Assembly (NCBI GenBank): GCA_023229765.1
Contig: JALNYO010000066.1
Location: 1-7,715 of the forward strand
Direction: 5' to 3'
Length of the DNA stretch: 7,715 nt
Origin: Syntrophales bacterium
GTDB taxonomy: Bacteria > Desulfobacterota > Syntrophia > Syntrophales > UBA5619
Numbering within the stretch: position 1 is the first letter of the stretch; every line of letters begins with the position of its first letter. The position numbers were made by a program, and so were the translations under genes. Below are positions 1 through 5,865 of this stretch, one piece after another. The notes beneath the pieces were generated by a model that had not been told where the DNA came from, did no database searches, and saw only the letters and a program-made list of their open reading frames with translations.

Positions 1-451
1 TCACCCGCGCCATAAAACGGGCATACACATCGCCTCCTGTTTTTGCGAATGTCTCGGCAGCGTAGAGACTATCGTAAGCAGCATAGGGATAATCGCGCCG
101 CGCATCGCTTGTGAGGCCGAGCGCCTTCGCAGCAATCCCGACGACGCCATGCTCTCTGGCAATCTCCAGCGGCAGCGTGCCGGTCGTTTCCAGGCGATTG
201 AGCAGCGAGGCGCTGTTTTAAACTGTTTTCTTCGGGAACTACAAAGATATACCATATTTTGAAGGCGCCCTGTTCCTTTCTTTCATCGGTCGCGGCAATG
301 AGCAGCAACGGCAGCCGTTTATCCTGATAGAAATAAAGCGCGACTTTTTTATTTCGGACGGGCTTACGGCAAAAACCGTCAAGCGTCCATGGCGTTCGGT
401 TTGATACCCTGCGGGAATAATGGTGTCATTAGTTTGTGATTTCACCACCAT
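1..451 (-). pseudogene. Hydrogenase-like large subunit (NuoC-like domain fused to NuoD-like large subunit), degenerate, runs off the left edge
   Basis: Three minus-strand segments in different frames make one broken gene of the HycE/HyfG type (30-kDa NuoC-like domain followed by a group-4 [NiFe]-hydrogenase/NuoD-like large subunit). From the ATG at 449-451 one frame gives an N-terminus with RHGRLTVFAVSPSEIKK. At a run of six A's (T's at 345-350 on the plus strand) the reading must shift one base to continue as VALYFYQDKRLPLLLIAATD and KIWYIFVVPEENS, typical of the NuoC-like domain. Near 217-225 it jumps to another frame with ASLLNRLETTGTLP, HGVVGIAAKALGL and RRDYPYAAYDSLY, typical of the middle of the large subunit. 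The end of the NuoC-like domain and the N-terminal half of the large subunit, including the first metal-binding region, are missing. AAAACAG occurs twice at the junction, which suggests a microhomology deletion. Upstream it abuts the truncated end of an IS91 element, so its own promoter is gone. Family assignment is by motif memory; the pseudogene call is solid within the visible sequence. Confidence 0.72.
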
Positions 452-1288
452 CTACACATCCTCGTGACGGATGGCTGTTTCTACGGCAACAGGGGCATGT
501 TCCGCGTCGCCCCGCCCCTGGAACTGAAAAAGCTGGAGGCAATCTTCCGGCACAGGGTGCTCAAAATGCTCCTTTCCAGGGGAAAGATCACCACAAAGAT
601 GATCGACATGCTCTCCAGATGGCGGCATTCCGGCTTCAACGTCTTCTGCGGAAACCGTATTTCTCCGAATGACGATACGGCTATTGAAAACCTGGCCCGC
701 TACATCATCCGGGCGTCATTTTCCCAGGAGCGGATGCAGTATCTGGATCAGGAGGGAAAGGTCGTCTATATGGCCAAGGACAGCAAAAAGACGAAGGTCT
801 TCCCCGCTCTGGAATGACTGGTAAGTCTCTGCTCCCACATCCCCAACAGGGGCGAACAGATGGTCAGATACTACGGCTTCTACAGCAATGTTTCCCGGGG
901 AAAAAGGCAGAAGGCGGGAAACGACGATGCCGTACCCTTCATTCTCGAATCACAGGGGGATGAAAAGACCTTCCGCCGGAACTGGGCACGATTGATTCAT
1001 AAAATATACGAAGTCGATCCCCTTATCTGCCCACGATGTCAGGGTGCCATGCGGGTCATCGGCAGCATCGAGGACCCTTCCGTCATCCGCGCCATTCTGG
1101 TACATCTGGGGTTATGGCTGGCAAGAGCCAGGCCGCCGCCCAAAATCCATGACCCGCCTGTCTGCATGAACGGCGCAGACAGGCGGCCTGCCCCATCCAT
1201 CCCGGATGACGTCTCGCAGATCCTCGTTCACGACGATCACTTCTATGGGGACCCTCAATACTCCTGGGACGATTACATCGAAGCATAA
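443..1288 (+). pseudogene. IS91-family transposase, N-truncated, one internal stop codon
   Basis: One continuous frame encodes the C-terminal part of a rolling-circle (HUH/Y) transposase. It opens with HLHILVTDGCFY (HUH-like motif at 449-457) and continues through VAPPLELKKLEAIFRH, SGFNVFCGNRI and ENLARYIIRASFSQERM. The Tyr of LARY at 701-703 is the likely catalytic residue. It then reads GEQMVRYYGFYSNVSRGKRQ and KIYEVDPLICPRCQGAM (a CPxC zinc-like motif) and ends GDPQYSWDDYIEA. At 815-817 a TGA interrupts the frame as ALE-stop-LVSLCSHIPNRG; family members have Trp here, so TGG to TGA is the simplest reading. The frame is otherwise open on both sides of it. Codons 5' of 443 are lost: the frame meets a TGA at 437-439 inside hydrogenase-derived sequence. 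With both the truncation and the nonsense codon, the gene should be inactive. Confidence 0.85.
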
Positions 1289-1471
1289 CGTATCGAAAAA
1301 AGAGGCGTGCCGGAGAGGTTTGTCCGGATTGTGCTCAAAAATGCCATCTTGCCGGGTGTCTCGACCAAAAAGTGAACTGATTTCTTAAAAAGGATGATCG
1401 CCGATCCACCTTTCTCCTAAAATCGCATCGCCAACCCCTGGTTTTCGATAAAACGCGATGCAAAATAACCA
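1289..1471 (+). other. Non-coding 3' region of the IS91 remnant
   Basis: No gene is seen between the transposase stop and the conserved end block. A short stretch about 44 nt after the stop (GCTCAAAA at 1333-1340, then a GCC-TCT pattern) has a counterpart about 47 nt after the stop of the minus-strand IS91 remnant, which supports a shared IS 3' region. A 7-bp inverted repeat (GCATCGC 1425-1431, GCGATGC 1455-1461) could form a hairpin with a 23-nt loop. Confidence 0.4.
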
Positions 1472-1500
1472 TTGACAAGCAAAAATAGCCCCCCTATACT
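1472..1500 (+). promoter_or_regulatory. Near-consensus sigma-70 promoter pointing into the 3' end of the dockerin gene
   Basis: TTGACA at 1472-1477, a 17-nt spacer, and TATACT at 1495-1500. This is a perfect -35 and a 5/6 -10 at ideal spacing. No plus-strand gene follows, so if active it would give an outward transcript from the IS end, antisense to the 943-residue gene. Because it sits inside the conserved IS end block, the boxes may instead be part of the transposition origin. Confidence 0.5.
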
Positions 1501-1528
1501 CCCGCCGCGAAAAAGGAAGTTCTTATCA
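1472..1528 (+). repeat. IS91 oriIS-like end block, copy 1
   Basis: This block matches the reverse complement of 4850-4907. From CCTATACTCCC through AAGTTCTTATCA (1493-1528), 30 of 36 bases agree with no gap; upstream both copies have TTGACA, one base further away in the other copy. Similarity stops at both outer edges. It lies 183 nt after the stop of the plus-strand transposase and reads in the same direction, exactly as the other copy does relative to its transposase. From memory, the oriIS of IS91/ISCR elements contains a CTTCCTATACCC-like core, which this resembles. The GTTC inside the last 12 bases is one of the tetranucleotides associated with IS91-family ends. The oriIS identification is inference; the repeat itself is seen directly. 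Confidence 0.6.
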
Positions 1529-1592
1529 ATTTGTTTGGAGCAAGTCCTTCAATACCGGATGGCAGCGCCAATGTACCTATGAGAGTTCTCCC

Positions 1593-4424
1593 TTACTGTT
1601 CCGTGCGCAGGCCCACAAGAGACTGCAGGATGAAGATCACCTCCACCATTCCGATCTTGCCGTCGCCGTTTACATCCGCTCCTGAAGATGCATAATCGTT
1701 ACGGATACCCGCGGGAATCACACCGGATAATGTTTGTAAAGCCACAACTGCATCTCTTAGGTCCACTGCGCCATCCCCATTTATGTCTCCAACTTTTCCA
1801 GCTGTGTCATTGTCGTTATTGGTCACTGAAACGTCGTCTGCATTGAGACCGTTGTAGTTGCTGTCCGTCGAGGTCGCCGCAGCCGTCACTATGCTGTAGG
1901 CAACGTTCCCGTCCACGATCGTGTCATCCACCCCCGTCGCCGTTACCGTATGGGTGACATTCCAGTTGGCCGTCGTAAAGGTGACCGAGGAGGGCGAAAC
2001 CGTCCCCTCCGTCGGGTCTGAACTGGACAGGTCGATCGTCACATCTGCCGTAGGCTGGGTTGTAAGCCTTAGGGTAAATGTGGCCTGTCCTCCTACTTCA
2101 GTGGTATCGTTGCTGATTGGCGATACGACAAACCCCGGCGCACTCATGGTAAGAATGACACCGCTATCACCGACGGCAAAGCCCGAAAGCCCCGAATTGA
2201 TGAAAATACTTTTCAAGTCTACCGTTGTGCCGCTTCCCTGGGGTTCCCAAGTGATTCCTCCATCAGCCGTAATGAGGATCAGGCCGCCGTCTCCGACAAC
2301 CCATCCTCGATTTAGGTCTAAAAAAAAGACGTCAGCCAAATGTCTGGCAGTGCCGCTTTCTTGAAGTATCCAGGTGGTTCCACCGTCGACTGTCTTTAAA
2401 ATGGTTCCATCGGACCCAACAACCCATCCATTGTTGATATCGAGCATATGAATTCCGCTAAGACCCTGATTGGAGGGGTTCGGCTGTGTCGCAAACGACG
2501 GTGAATCACTGGAGGCGTTACTGATGCGAACGATCAAACCACCGGAACCTGTCTCACCGACAGCCCAACCGTTTTCAGCGTTGACGAAATAAATCTTCTG
2601 AAGGACAGTGGGAAAAGCGCTGACCTGTCCCCAAAATTTTCTCACTATGCTCCCGTCATCTTGCACATCATAACGAAAGAATAATCTCCAGTTGAGAGTG
2701 TTGGGAATACCCGAAGCCCATGCTGTTCTGGAAGTTACAGGAAAAAGAGATTGGCAATAATCAGATGGGGGAAAATATTCAAGGCCGCCCCATTCGGCAC
2801 CGCCATTCGTAGTGCGTGAAACCGCGAATTGACCACCGGCCCAACCAACATTTTGATCAATAAAACGGACAGAATGGTAACCGTGAGCCGAATCAGAAAG
2901 ACCTGAATTTTGCGGAGACCAGTCACCACCACCGTTTATTGTATGTAGTATGGTTCCATTGCTTCCGACCACCCATCCTTCATTGGCGTTGATAAAATGA
3001 ACAGCATTCAAATGATTTGTCGTGCCACTGACCTGCGGTGTCCATGCCTGGGTTAGTTGTTCATTGTCGTGAACAGTGAGAACTGCCGTGTTTTGCGGCC
3101 CCAGTACTGCACCCCCGCTGGGGCTGCTTAGGGTCAAATTGATTGTTTTGTCGTCAGCTTCAGCGGTACTGTTGTCAATAATGATTACGCTGAAAGATTT
3201 GGCAGCGTCGTCTCCATCCTGCCAATTAAGATTCCCTCTGGCAGCCATATAGTGGACTCCTTCCACTCCTAAGCCGTCACTTGTGGCATATTCCACGCCT
3301 ACAGCTCCGTTGCTGCCGCCTAACCGACTCACTGTGATGATAGCAGACCCGCCATTTTCATCGGCCTCATATGTGGTTGAAGCGAACTGTATGGCTCCCG
3401 ATGGCACATGAATGCCCGTCCCACTCAACGGCACATTCAATACGGGTGTATCCGGATCATTGGATGGTATTTCAAGATTCGCATATTTTTCACCCTCTGA
3501 TGCTGGTGAAAATTCCACCGTAACGGCACAGGTTTCCGAGGCCGCTAAAACCCGACCTGAACAGCTATCGCTCTTGATGTTAAAATCCGTCTTATCTTCA
3601 CCGGAGATCGAAACAGTATTTATCATAAGATCATTATCACCAGAATTTTTCACTGTAAATGATTCTGTTTTGGTTAGCCCAAGATATACTTTAGTCGAAG
3701 ACTCCAATTTATAGATCTTGCAATTTACCCAATCGACATTCCATAAAGATGTGCCGTCGAATGCAAGACCATATGGATAAGAACTAGGTGAAGCAAAAGA
3801 GGAAACGATATTTCCGGACATATCTAATTTATAAATTTTGTTATCGGTGTCGTCCGCATTCCACAAATGGGTGCCGTCGAATGTAAGACCGGTCGGGTTG
3901 GCCCCGGGTGAAGCAAAAGAGGAGACGATATTTCCGGTCATGTCCAGTTGATAAATCTTGCCGCTTGCGCTGTCGGCATTCCACAAATGGGTGCCATCGA
4001 ATGCAAGACCGCTTGGGTCGGACCCGGGTGAAGCAAAAGAGGAAATGACATTCCCGGACATATCCAATTTATAAATCTTGCCGTCCGCGCTGTCGGCATT
4101 CCACAAATGCGTGCCGTCGAATGCAAGACCGGTTGGTCGGAAACCCGGTGAATCAAAAGAGGAAACGACATTTCCGGACATATCCAATTGATAAATCTTT
4201 TGGCCGATTGGATCCGTATTCCACAAATATGTGCCGTCGAATGCAAGGTCATAGGGCCACGTACATGGTGAGCTAAAAGATGCGACAGGATTCAACTTCT
4301 CAAACGATTCAGGTGTTACGGTAATGTCCGGCTGGGCTTGGGCAGGCAACGACGATGCATAAAAAAACAATGAAGAAAACAACAAAATCTCGATAATTTC
4401 AAGCAAACGCTTTTTGCTGTTCAT
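1593..4424 (-). CDS. Secreted multidomain beta-repeat protein with C-terminal dockerin
   Basis: This 943-residue protein starts at ATG 4422-4424 with a good AGGGGGA ribosome site six bases upstream, and ends in TAA. Residues 1-30 are a Sec signal peptide (charged start, LLFSSLFF core, cleavage near AQA-QP), so it is exported. Residues about 45-240 hold five 40-residue repeats (FDGT at 62, 102, 142, 182 and 222; LWN; KIYKLDMSGN), resembling NHL/Vgb-type propeller blades. Residues about 245-337 look like a HYDIN/ASPM-type choice-of-anchor domain (FTVKNSGDNDL to VPLSGTG). Residues 341-455 are a Calx-beta domain (YEADENGGSA to VHDNE). Residues 460-760 are Ycf48/BNR-like repeats (GWVVGSNGTILHTINGG). 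Residues 765-873 are a beta-rich domain common in deltaproteobacterial surface proteins. Residues 878-938 are a type I dockerin with two calcium loops (DINGDGAVD, DVNGDGKIG). No catalytic domain or cohesin partner is visible. It is probably an extracellular binding or structural protein; its function is unknown. It lies 56 bp after the 109-residue gene on the same strand. Confidence 0.9.
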   Translation of the reverse strand: MNSKKRLLEIIEILLFSSLFFYASSLPAQAQPDITVTPESFEKLNPVASFSSPCTWPYDLAFDGTYLWNTDPIGQKIYQLDMSGNVVSSFDSPGFRPTGLAFDGTHLWNADSADGKIYKLDMSGNVISSFASPGSDPSGLAFDGTHLWNADSASGKIYQLDMTGNIVSSFASPGANPTGLTFDGTHLWNADDTDNKIYKLDMSGNIVSSFASPSSYPYGLAFDGTSLWNVDWVNCKIYKLESSTKVYLGLTKTESFTVKNSGDNDLMINTVSISGEDKTDFNIKSDSCSGRVLAASETCAVTVEFSPASEGEKYANLEIPSNDPDTPVLNVPLSGTGIHVPSGAIQFASTTYEADENGGSAIITVSRLGGSNGAVGVEYATSDGLGVEGVHYMAARGNLNWQDGDDAAKSFSVIIIDNSTAEADDKTINLTLSSPSGGAVLGPQNTAVLTVHDNEQLTQAWTPQVSGTTNHLNAVHFINANEGWVVGSNGTILHTINGGGDWSPQNSGLSDSAHGYHSVRFIDQNVGWAGGQFAVSRTTNGGAEWGGLEYFPPSDYCQSLFPVTSRTAWASGIPNTLNWRLFFRYDVQDDGSIVRKFWGQVSAFPTVLQKIYFVNAENGWAVGETGSGGLIVRISNASSDSPSFATQPNPSNQGLSGIHMLDINNGWVVGSDGTILKTVDGGTTWILQESGTARHLADVFFLDLNRGWVVGDGGLILITADGGITWEPQGSGTTVDLKSIFINSGLSGFAVGDSGVILTMSAPGFVVSPISNDTTEVGGQATFTLRLTTQPTADVTIDLSSSDPTEGTVSPSSVTFTTANWNVTHTVTATGVDDTIVDGNVAYSIVTAAATSTDSNYNGLNADDVSVTNNDNDTAGKVGDINGDGAVDLRDAVVALQTLSGVIPAGIRNDYASSGADVNGDGKIGMVEVIFILQSLVGLRTEQ
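3705..4304 (-). repeat. Five tandem 120-bp coding repeats (40-residue propeller-like blades)
   Basis: The period is exactly 120 bp, with no indels between copies. Each copy carries on the plus strand a motif like CATTCCACAAATG.GTGCC.TCGAATG followed by GGTGAA.CAAAAGAGGA. The three inner copies are the most alike; the first and last have drifted (Tyr for His in LWN context, DWVNCKIYKL at the end). The exact phase and high DNA identity indicate expansion by unequal exchange or slippage. Copy number is likely to vary between strains. Confidence 0.9.
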
Positions 4425-4480
4425 GTTATTTCCCCCTGTTATTTTATTATGAAAATTTCATCCCAACCATCCTCTGATCT
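4425..4480 (-). other. Short intergenic spacer between the two secreted-protein genes
   Basis: This 56-bp spacer holds the AGGGGGA ribosome site of the 943-residue gene and a 13-nt palindrome (ATGAAA-A-TTTCAT, 4449-4461). No promoter boxes or terminator are evident, so the downstream gene is probably co-transcribed with the 109-residue gene. Confidence 0.45.
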
Positions 4481-4810
4481 TCAACTGACTGCACGTACTA
4501 TTATTCTGCCTGTGCCGGCCCACCCGATATCATGATCAATAAAACGAATTGCCAGAAATCTTTCTGATGTATGAGAAGTTTGGAGGGACCAGTTAACAGC
4601 ACCATCTGTTGTATGAAGAATGGTTCCATTATAACCAGCCGACCACCCTTCACCGGCACTGATAAAATGGATTGAACGCTGTGTTTCTGAAGTGGGGATA
4701 CTCGTGATTTGCCAGGTTTGGGCTGTGACAGAATTAATGAGTAATAGATTGAAGAAAATAATGATCCATAATATTAATACAATTTTGGCACTTTTGATTA
4801 ATTGTCTCAT
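4481..4810 (-). CDS. Short secreted Ycf48/BNR-repeat protein, probably a truncated paralogue
   Basis: This 109-residue protein starts at ATG 4808-4810 behind a strong AAGGAGGAGG ribosome site. Residues 1-30 are a signal peptide with a long hydrophobic core (VLILWIIIFFNLLLI) and likely cleavage at VTA-QT. Residues 32-100 are about one and a half Ycf48-like repeats (IHFISAGEGWSAGYNGTILH, then AIRFIDHDIGWAG). They align closely with residues about 461-530 of the 943-residue protein (VHFINANEGWVVGSNGTILH, VRFIDQNVGWAGG), also at the DNA level. It stops abruptly in the second repeat at GRIIVRAVS. Ycf48-like propellers normally have several repeats, so it should not form a complete propeller alone. 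It may be the 5' remnant of a longer gene that lost its 3' part, or a small accessory subunit. A promoter-like pair lies 68 bp upstream. Confidence 0.7.
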   Translation of the reverse strand: MRQLIKSAKIVLILWIIIFFNLLLINSVTAQTWQITSIPTSETQRSIHFISAGEGWSAGYNGTILHTTDGAVNWSLQTSHTSERFLAIRFIDHDIGWAGTGRIIVRAVS

Positions 4811-4849
4811 GACCTCCTCCTTATTGATGGGATTAGGTGAGGTGATAGG

Positions 4850-4907
4850 TGATAAGAACTTGCTTTCACTGGGAGGGAGTATAGGTGATTGTTTCCTTGT
4901 GTGTCAA
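4850..4907 (-). repeat. IS91 oriIS-like end block, copy 2 (inverted relative to copy 1)
   Basis: Read on the minus strand this block has TTGACA, 18 nt, TATACTCCC and, 16 nt after TATACT, AAGTTCTTATCA (4850-4861). It lies 173 nt after the stop of the minus-strand transposase remnant, against 183 nt for copy 1. Similarity to copy 1 ends at TTATCA, and the ribosome site of the 109-residue gene follows within about 30 bp. The equal position behind two different transposases favours a functional IS end over a chance promoter duplication. Confidence 0.6.
4878..4907 (-). promoter_or_regulatory. Sigma-70 promoter upstream of the two secreted-protein genes
   Basis: On the minus strand, TTGACA (4902-4907), an 18-nt spacer and TATACT (4878-4883). 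The expected transcript start lies near 4870, about 60 nt ahead of the ATG at 4810, with the GGAGGAGG ribosome site between. It is the best promoter candidate for both genes. It lies inside the block shared with 1472-1528, so it may be an IS-borne outward promoter. Confidence 0.6.
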
Positions 4908-5080
4908 GGGCGAACTTGGCACATCATGTTGAGGGCCGAAGGATTGCGGACGGGGGTGTTCCGGGGTGGTATGGTCCGCTGTGAACGCAAGGGGGAGCAA
5001 CCCTGAGATTTACTGAGAGACGGCGTTTTGAGCGAAAAAAGGTGGAGAACACCCTCCAGGCGACATCTCGATTTCTCGGC

Positions 5081-5424
5081 TCATGGCAGGAGGTCCGCCG
5101 GGTATATGGGGTCCACATAAAACCCGTTATCGGAAGGGCAGACCTGCGTGTCGGAATAATCGATATGGGGCTCGGTTGACAAAGGCTGCGATTTGACGCT
5201 TCGGGGTGGGGGCCTGCCTGTGCGGCGCACGCAGACAGCCTGGGCGTGCGCTCCCATAGACCGAGGTGTTTGAGTATCTTTTCTATGATGTCTTCAGCTT
5301 CAATGAAAGCGATGACGGCCATCGGCCCATGGCACTTGGGACACGTCAAGGGATCGATTTCTTCGAAGTTTGTCCTAGGCTCGTGAGGTGGCAAGTTTGC
5401 TCTGCCGGCAAATGGGAAGAGCAA
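5081..5424 (-). pseudogene. IS91-family transposase C-terminal fragment, frameshifted
   Basis: One minus-strand frame reads NFEEIDPLTCPKCHGPMAVI, then FIEAEDIIEKILKHLGLWE. This matches the CPxC/HLGLW region of the other transposase (EVDPLICPRCQGAM, AILVHLGLW) at roughly half identity, so it is a different IS type. After LGLWE (TGG at 5253-5255) the family pattern continues only in another frame: RPPPRSVKSQPLSTEPHIDY, then SDTQVCPSDNGFYVDPIYPA, with TGA at 5081-5083. A frameshift therefore lies between about 5205 and 5250. The sequence upstream (FPFAGRANLPPHEPRT) is not clearly family-like, and the catalytic HUH and Tyr regions are missing. The fragment is non-functional. Confidence 0.78.
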
Positions 5425-5544
5425 GCCAGGCGGAGGTTAAACGCCGCTTCAAACGTGATATAACGACACCAAGCAGGATAACCTCCAGAATTGAGGAAAA
5501 AGGCAAAACTTCCAGTGACCTCGCCGAAAAGATCCACACCTATA

Positions 5545-5775
5545 TTAATACAAAAAGACAAGACTGAGCCCACTTATTTGAAAATATCCTGCGTTGTCTG
5601 TCGCGGTAATCTTAACAAAATAATTGCCATCATCTGCAAATTCCAGTTGTTCAGTGAAGTTTCCAAGTTTTTGTGAAAGTGATTTTTTTGGGTTTACAAC
5701 ACAAGCGGTTAATGCAGGATTTGTCTGGTTTATTGTTTTATTTTGTCGATGGCGGGCGAGGTGTTTTTCATTCAC
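5545..5775 (-). CDS. Possible fragment with an Ig-like domain end, doubtful
   Basis: This 76-codon GTG-start ORF has no good ribosome site. The C-terminal half (LGNFTEQLEFADDGNYFVKI followed by TATDNAGY) resembles the F-G strands of bacterial Ig-like repeats found in surface proteins; the N-terminal half is unremarkable. It follows the dehydrogenase gene by 90 bp on the same strand. It may be a broken piece of a surface protein or a chance ORF. Confidence 0.22.
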   Translation of the reverse strand: MNEKHLARHRQNKTINQTNPALTACVVNPKKSLSQKLGNFTEQLEFADDGNYFVKITATDNAGYFQISGLSLVFLY

Positions 5776-5810
5776 GGCGGCCTGCGGCTGGGATCGCGCG
5801 GCTGATTGAC

Positions 5811-5852
5811 CCAGGTGGAGTCGCCTGGCTTGGGGAAGGAATTTCCATCCCC
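5811..5852 (-). terminator. Hairpins downstream of the D-lactate dehydrogenase gene
   Basis: A near-perfect inverted repeat (5832-5841 against 5843-5852, one mismatch, GGGGAAGG arm) begins 13 nt after the dehydrogenase stop. A second small one follows (CCAGG 5811-5815, CCTGG 5824-5828). No T-run follows, so it is not a classical intrinsic terminator; it may protect the mRNA 3' end or assist termination. Confidence 0.35.
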
Positions 5853-5865
5853 GGGAGGCCTGCGA

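Larger units (their letters stand above)
443..1528 (+). mobile_element. IS91-family element, 5'-truncated
   Basis: The remnant begins at the HUH-like HLH region of the transposase (about 443), directly against the hydrogenase pseudogene start. It continues through the transposase stop at 1288 to a conserved block at 1472-1528 that is shared with the second IS91 remnant. The N-terminal part of the transposase and the upstream (terIS) end are absent. The right boundary is placed at 1528 because similarity to the other remnant stops there. IS91 elements move by rolling-circle transposition and leave no terminal inverted repeats or target duplication, so the ends cannot be confirmed that way. Confidence 0.65.
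4850..5424 (-). mobile_element. Second IS91-family remnant (3' part only)
   Basis: It contains the last ~100 codons of an IS91-type transposase, a non-coding 3' region and the oriIS-like block. The left boundary is the end of similarity at 4850. The upstream boundary is uncertain, somewhere between 5375 and 5424, because the N-terminal codons are not recognisable. The 3' region (4908-5080) has no gene; it contains a 6-bp inverted repeat with a 22-nt loop (GCGGAC 4946-4951, GTCCGC 4974-4979) and the GCTCAAAA motif shared with the other remnant. Confidence 0.6.
5425..5865. other. No recognised gene; AT-rich core with two weak ORFs
   Basis: The stretch from about 5440 to 5760 is noticeably AT-richer than both flanks. 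A plus-strand ORF (5412-5567, 51 codons, starting MGRASQAEVK) is rich in Lys/Arg and Glu (RIEEKGKTSSDLAEKI) and reads like protein, but lacks a ribosome site and is not recognised. A minus-strand GTG ORF (5545-5775, 76 codons) contains FADDGNYFVKITATDNAGY, reminiscent of the last strands of a bacterial Ig-like domain. The two overlap tail to tail. Neither is convincing as an intact gene; both may be remnants. Confidence 0.3.

Noticed and set aside
464..817. GTG at 464 as the start of a 117-residue gene and ATG 860 as the start of a second gene
   Set aside because: Both lie in one frame of a single transposase; 464 is inside the HUH motif region and 860 is within the MVRYYG motif. The split is caused by the TGA at 815-817.
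1425..1461. Inverted repeat GCATCGC/GCGATGC as a terminator of the dockerin gene
   Set aside because: The stem is 7 bp with a 23-nt loop and no T-run, and it lies over 130 nt past the stop inside IS-derived DNA.
1593..1790. Cellulosome component
   Set aside because: The dockerin is real, but no glycoside hydrolase, carbohydrate-binding module or cohesin is present; similar dockerins occur in many non-cellulolytic bacteria.
1921..2364. 147-codon plus-strand ORF (also 3412-3714)
   Set aside because: It is antisense to the beta-domain and Ycf48 regions of the 943-residue protein; its Val/Ser-rich sequence mirrors the opposite strand.
3938..4252. Minus-strand ORF with repeated FINWICPEMSFPLL
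   Set aside because: It is an alternative frame of the 120-bp tandem repeats; the repetition is inherited from the real gene.
4692..5006. 104-codon plus-strand ORF
   Set aside because: It crosses the signal-peptide region of the 109-residue gene, the promoter and the IS end in antisense, with no recognisable domain.
443..5424. Classical composite transposon carrying the dockerin genes
   Set aside because: The two IS remnants are different types, both truncated and with transposases inactive. IS91 one-ended transposition is expected to carry DNA beyond the 5' (terIS) side, not the 3' side where the cassette lies.
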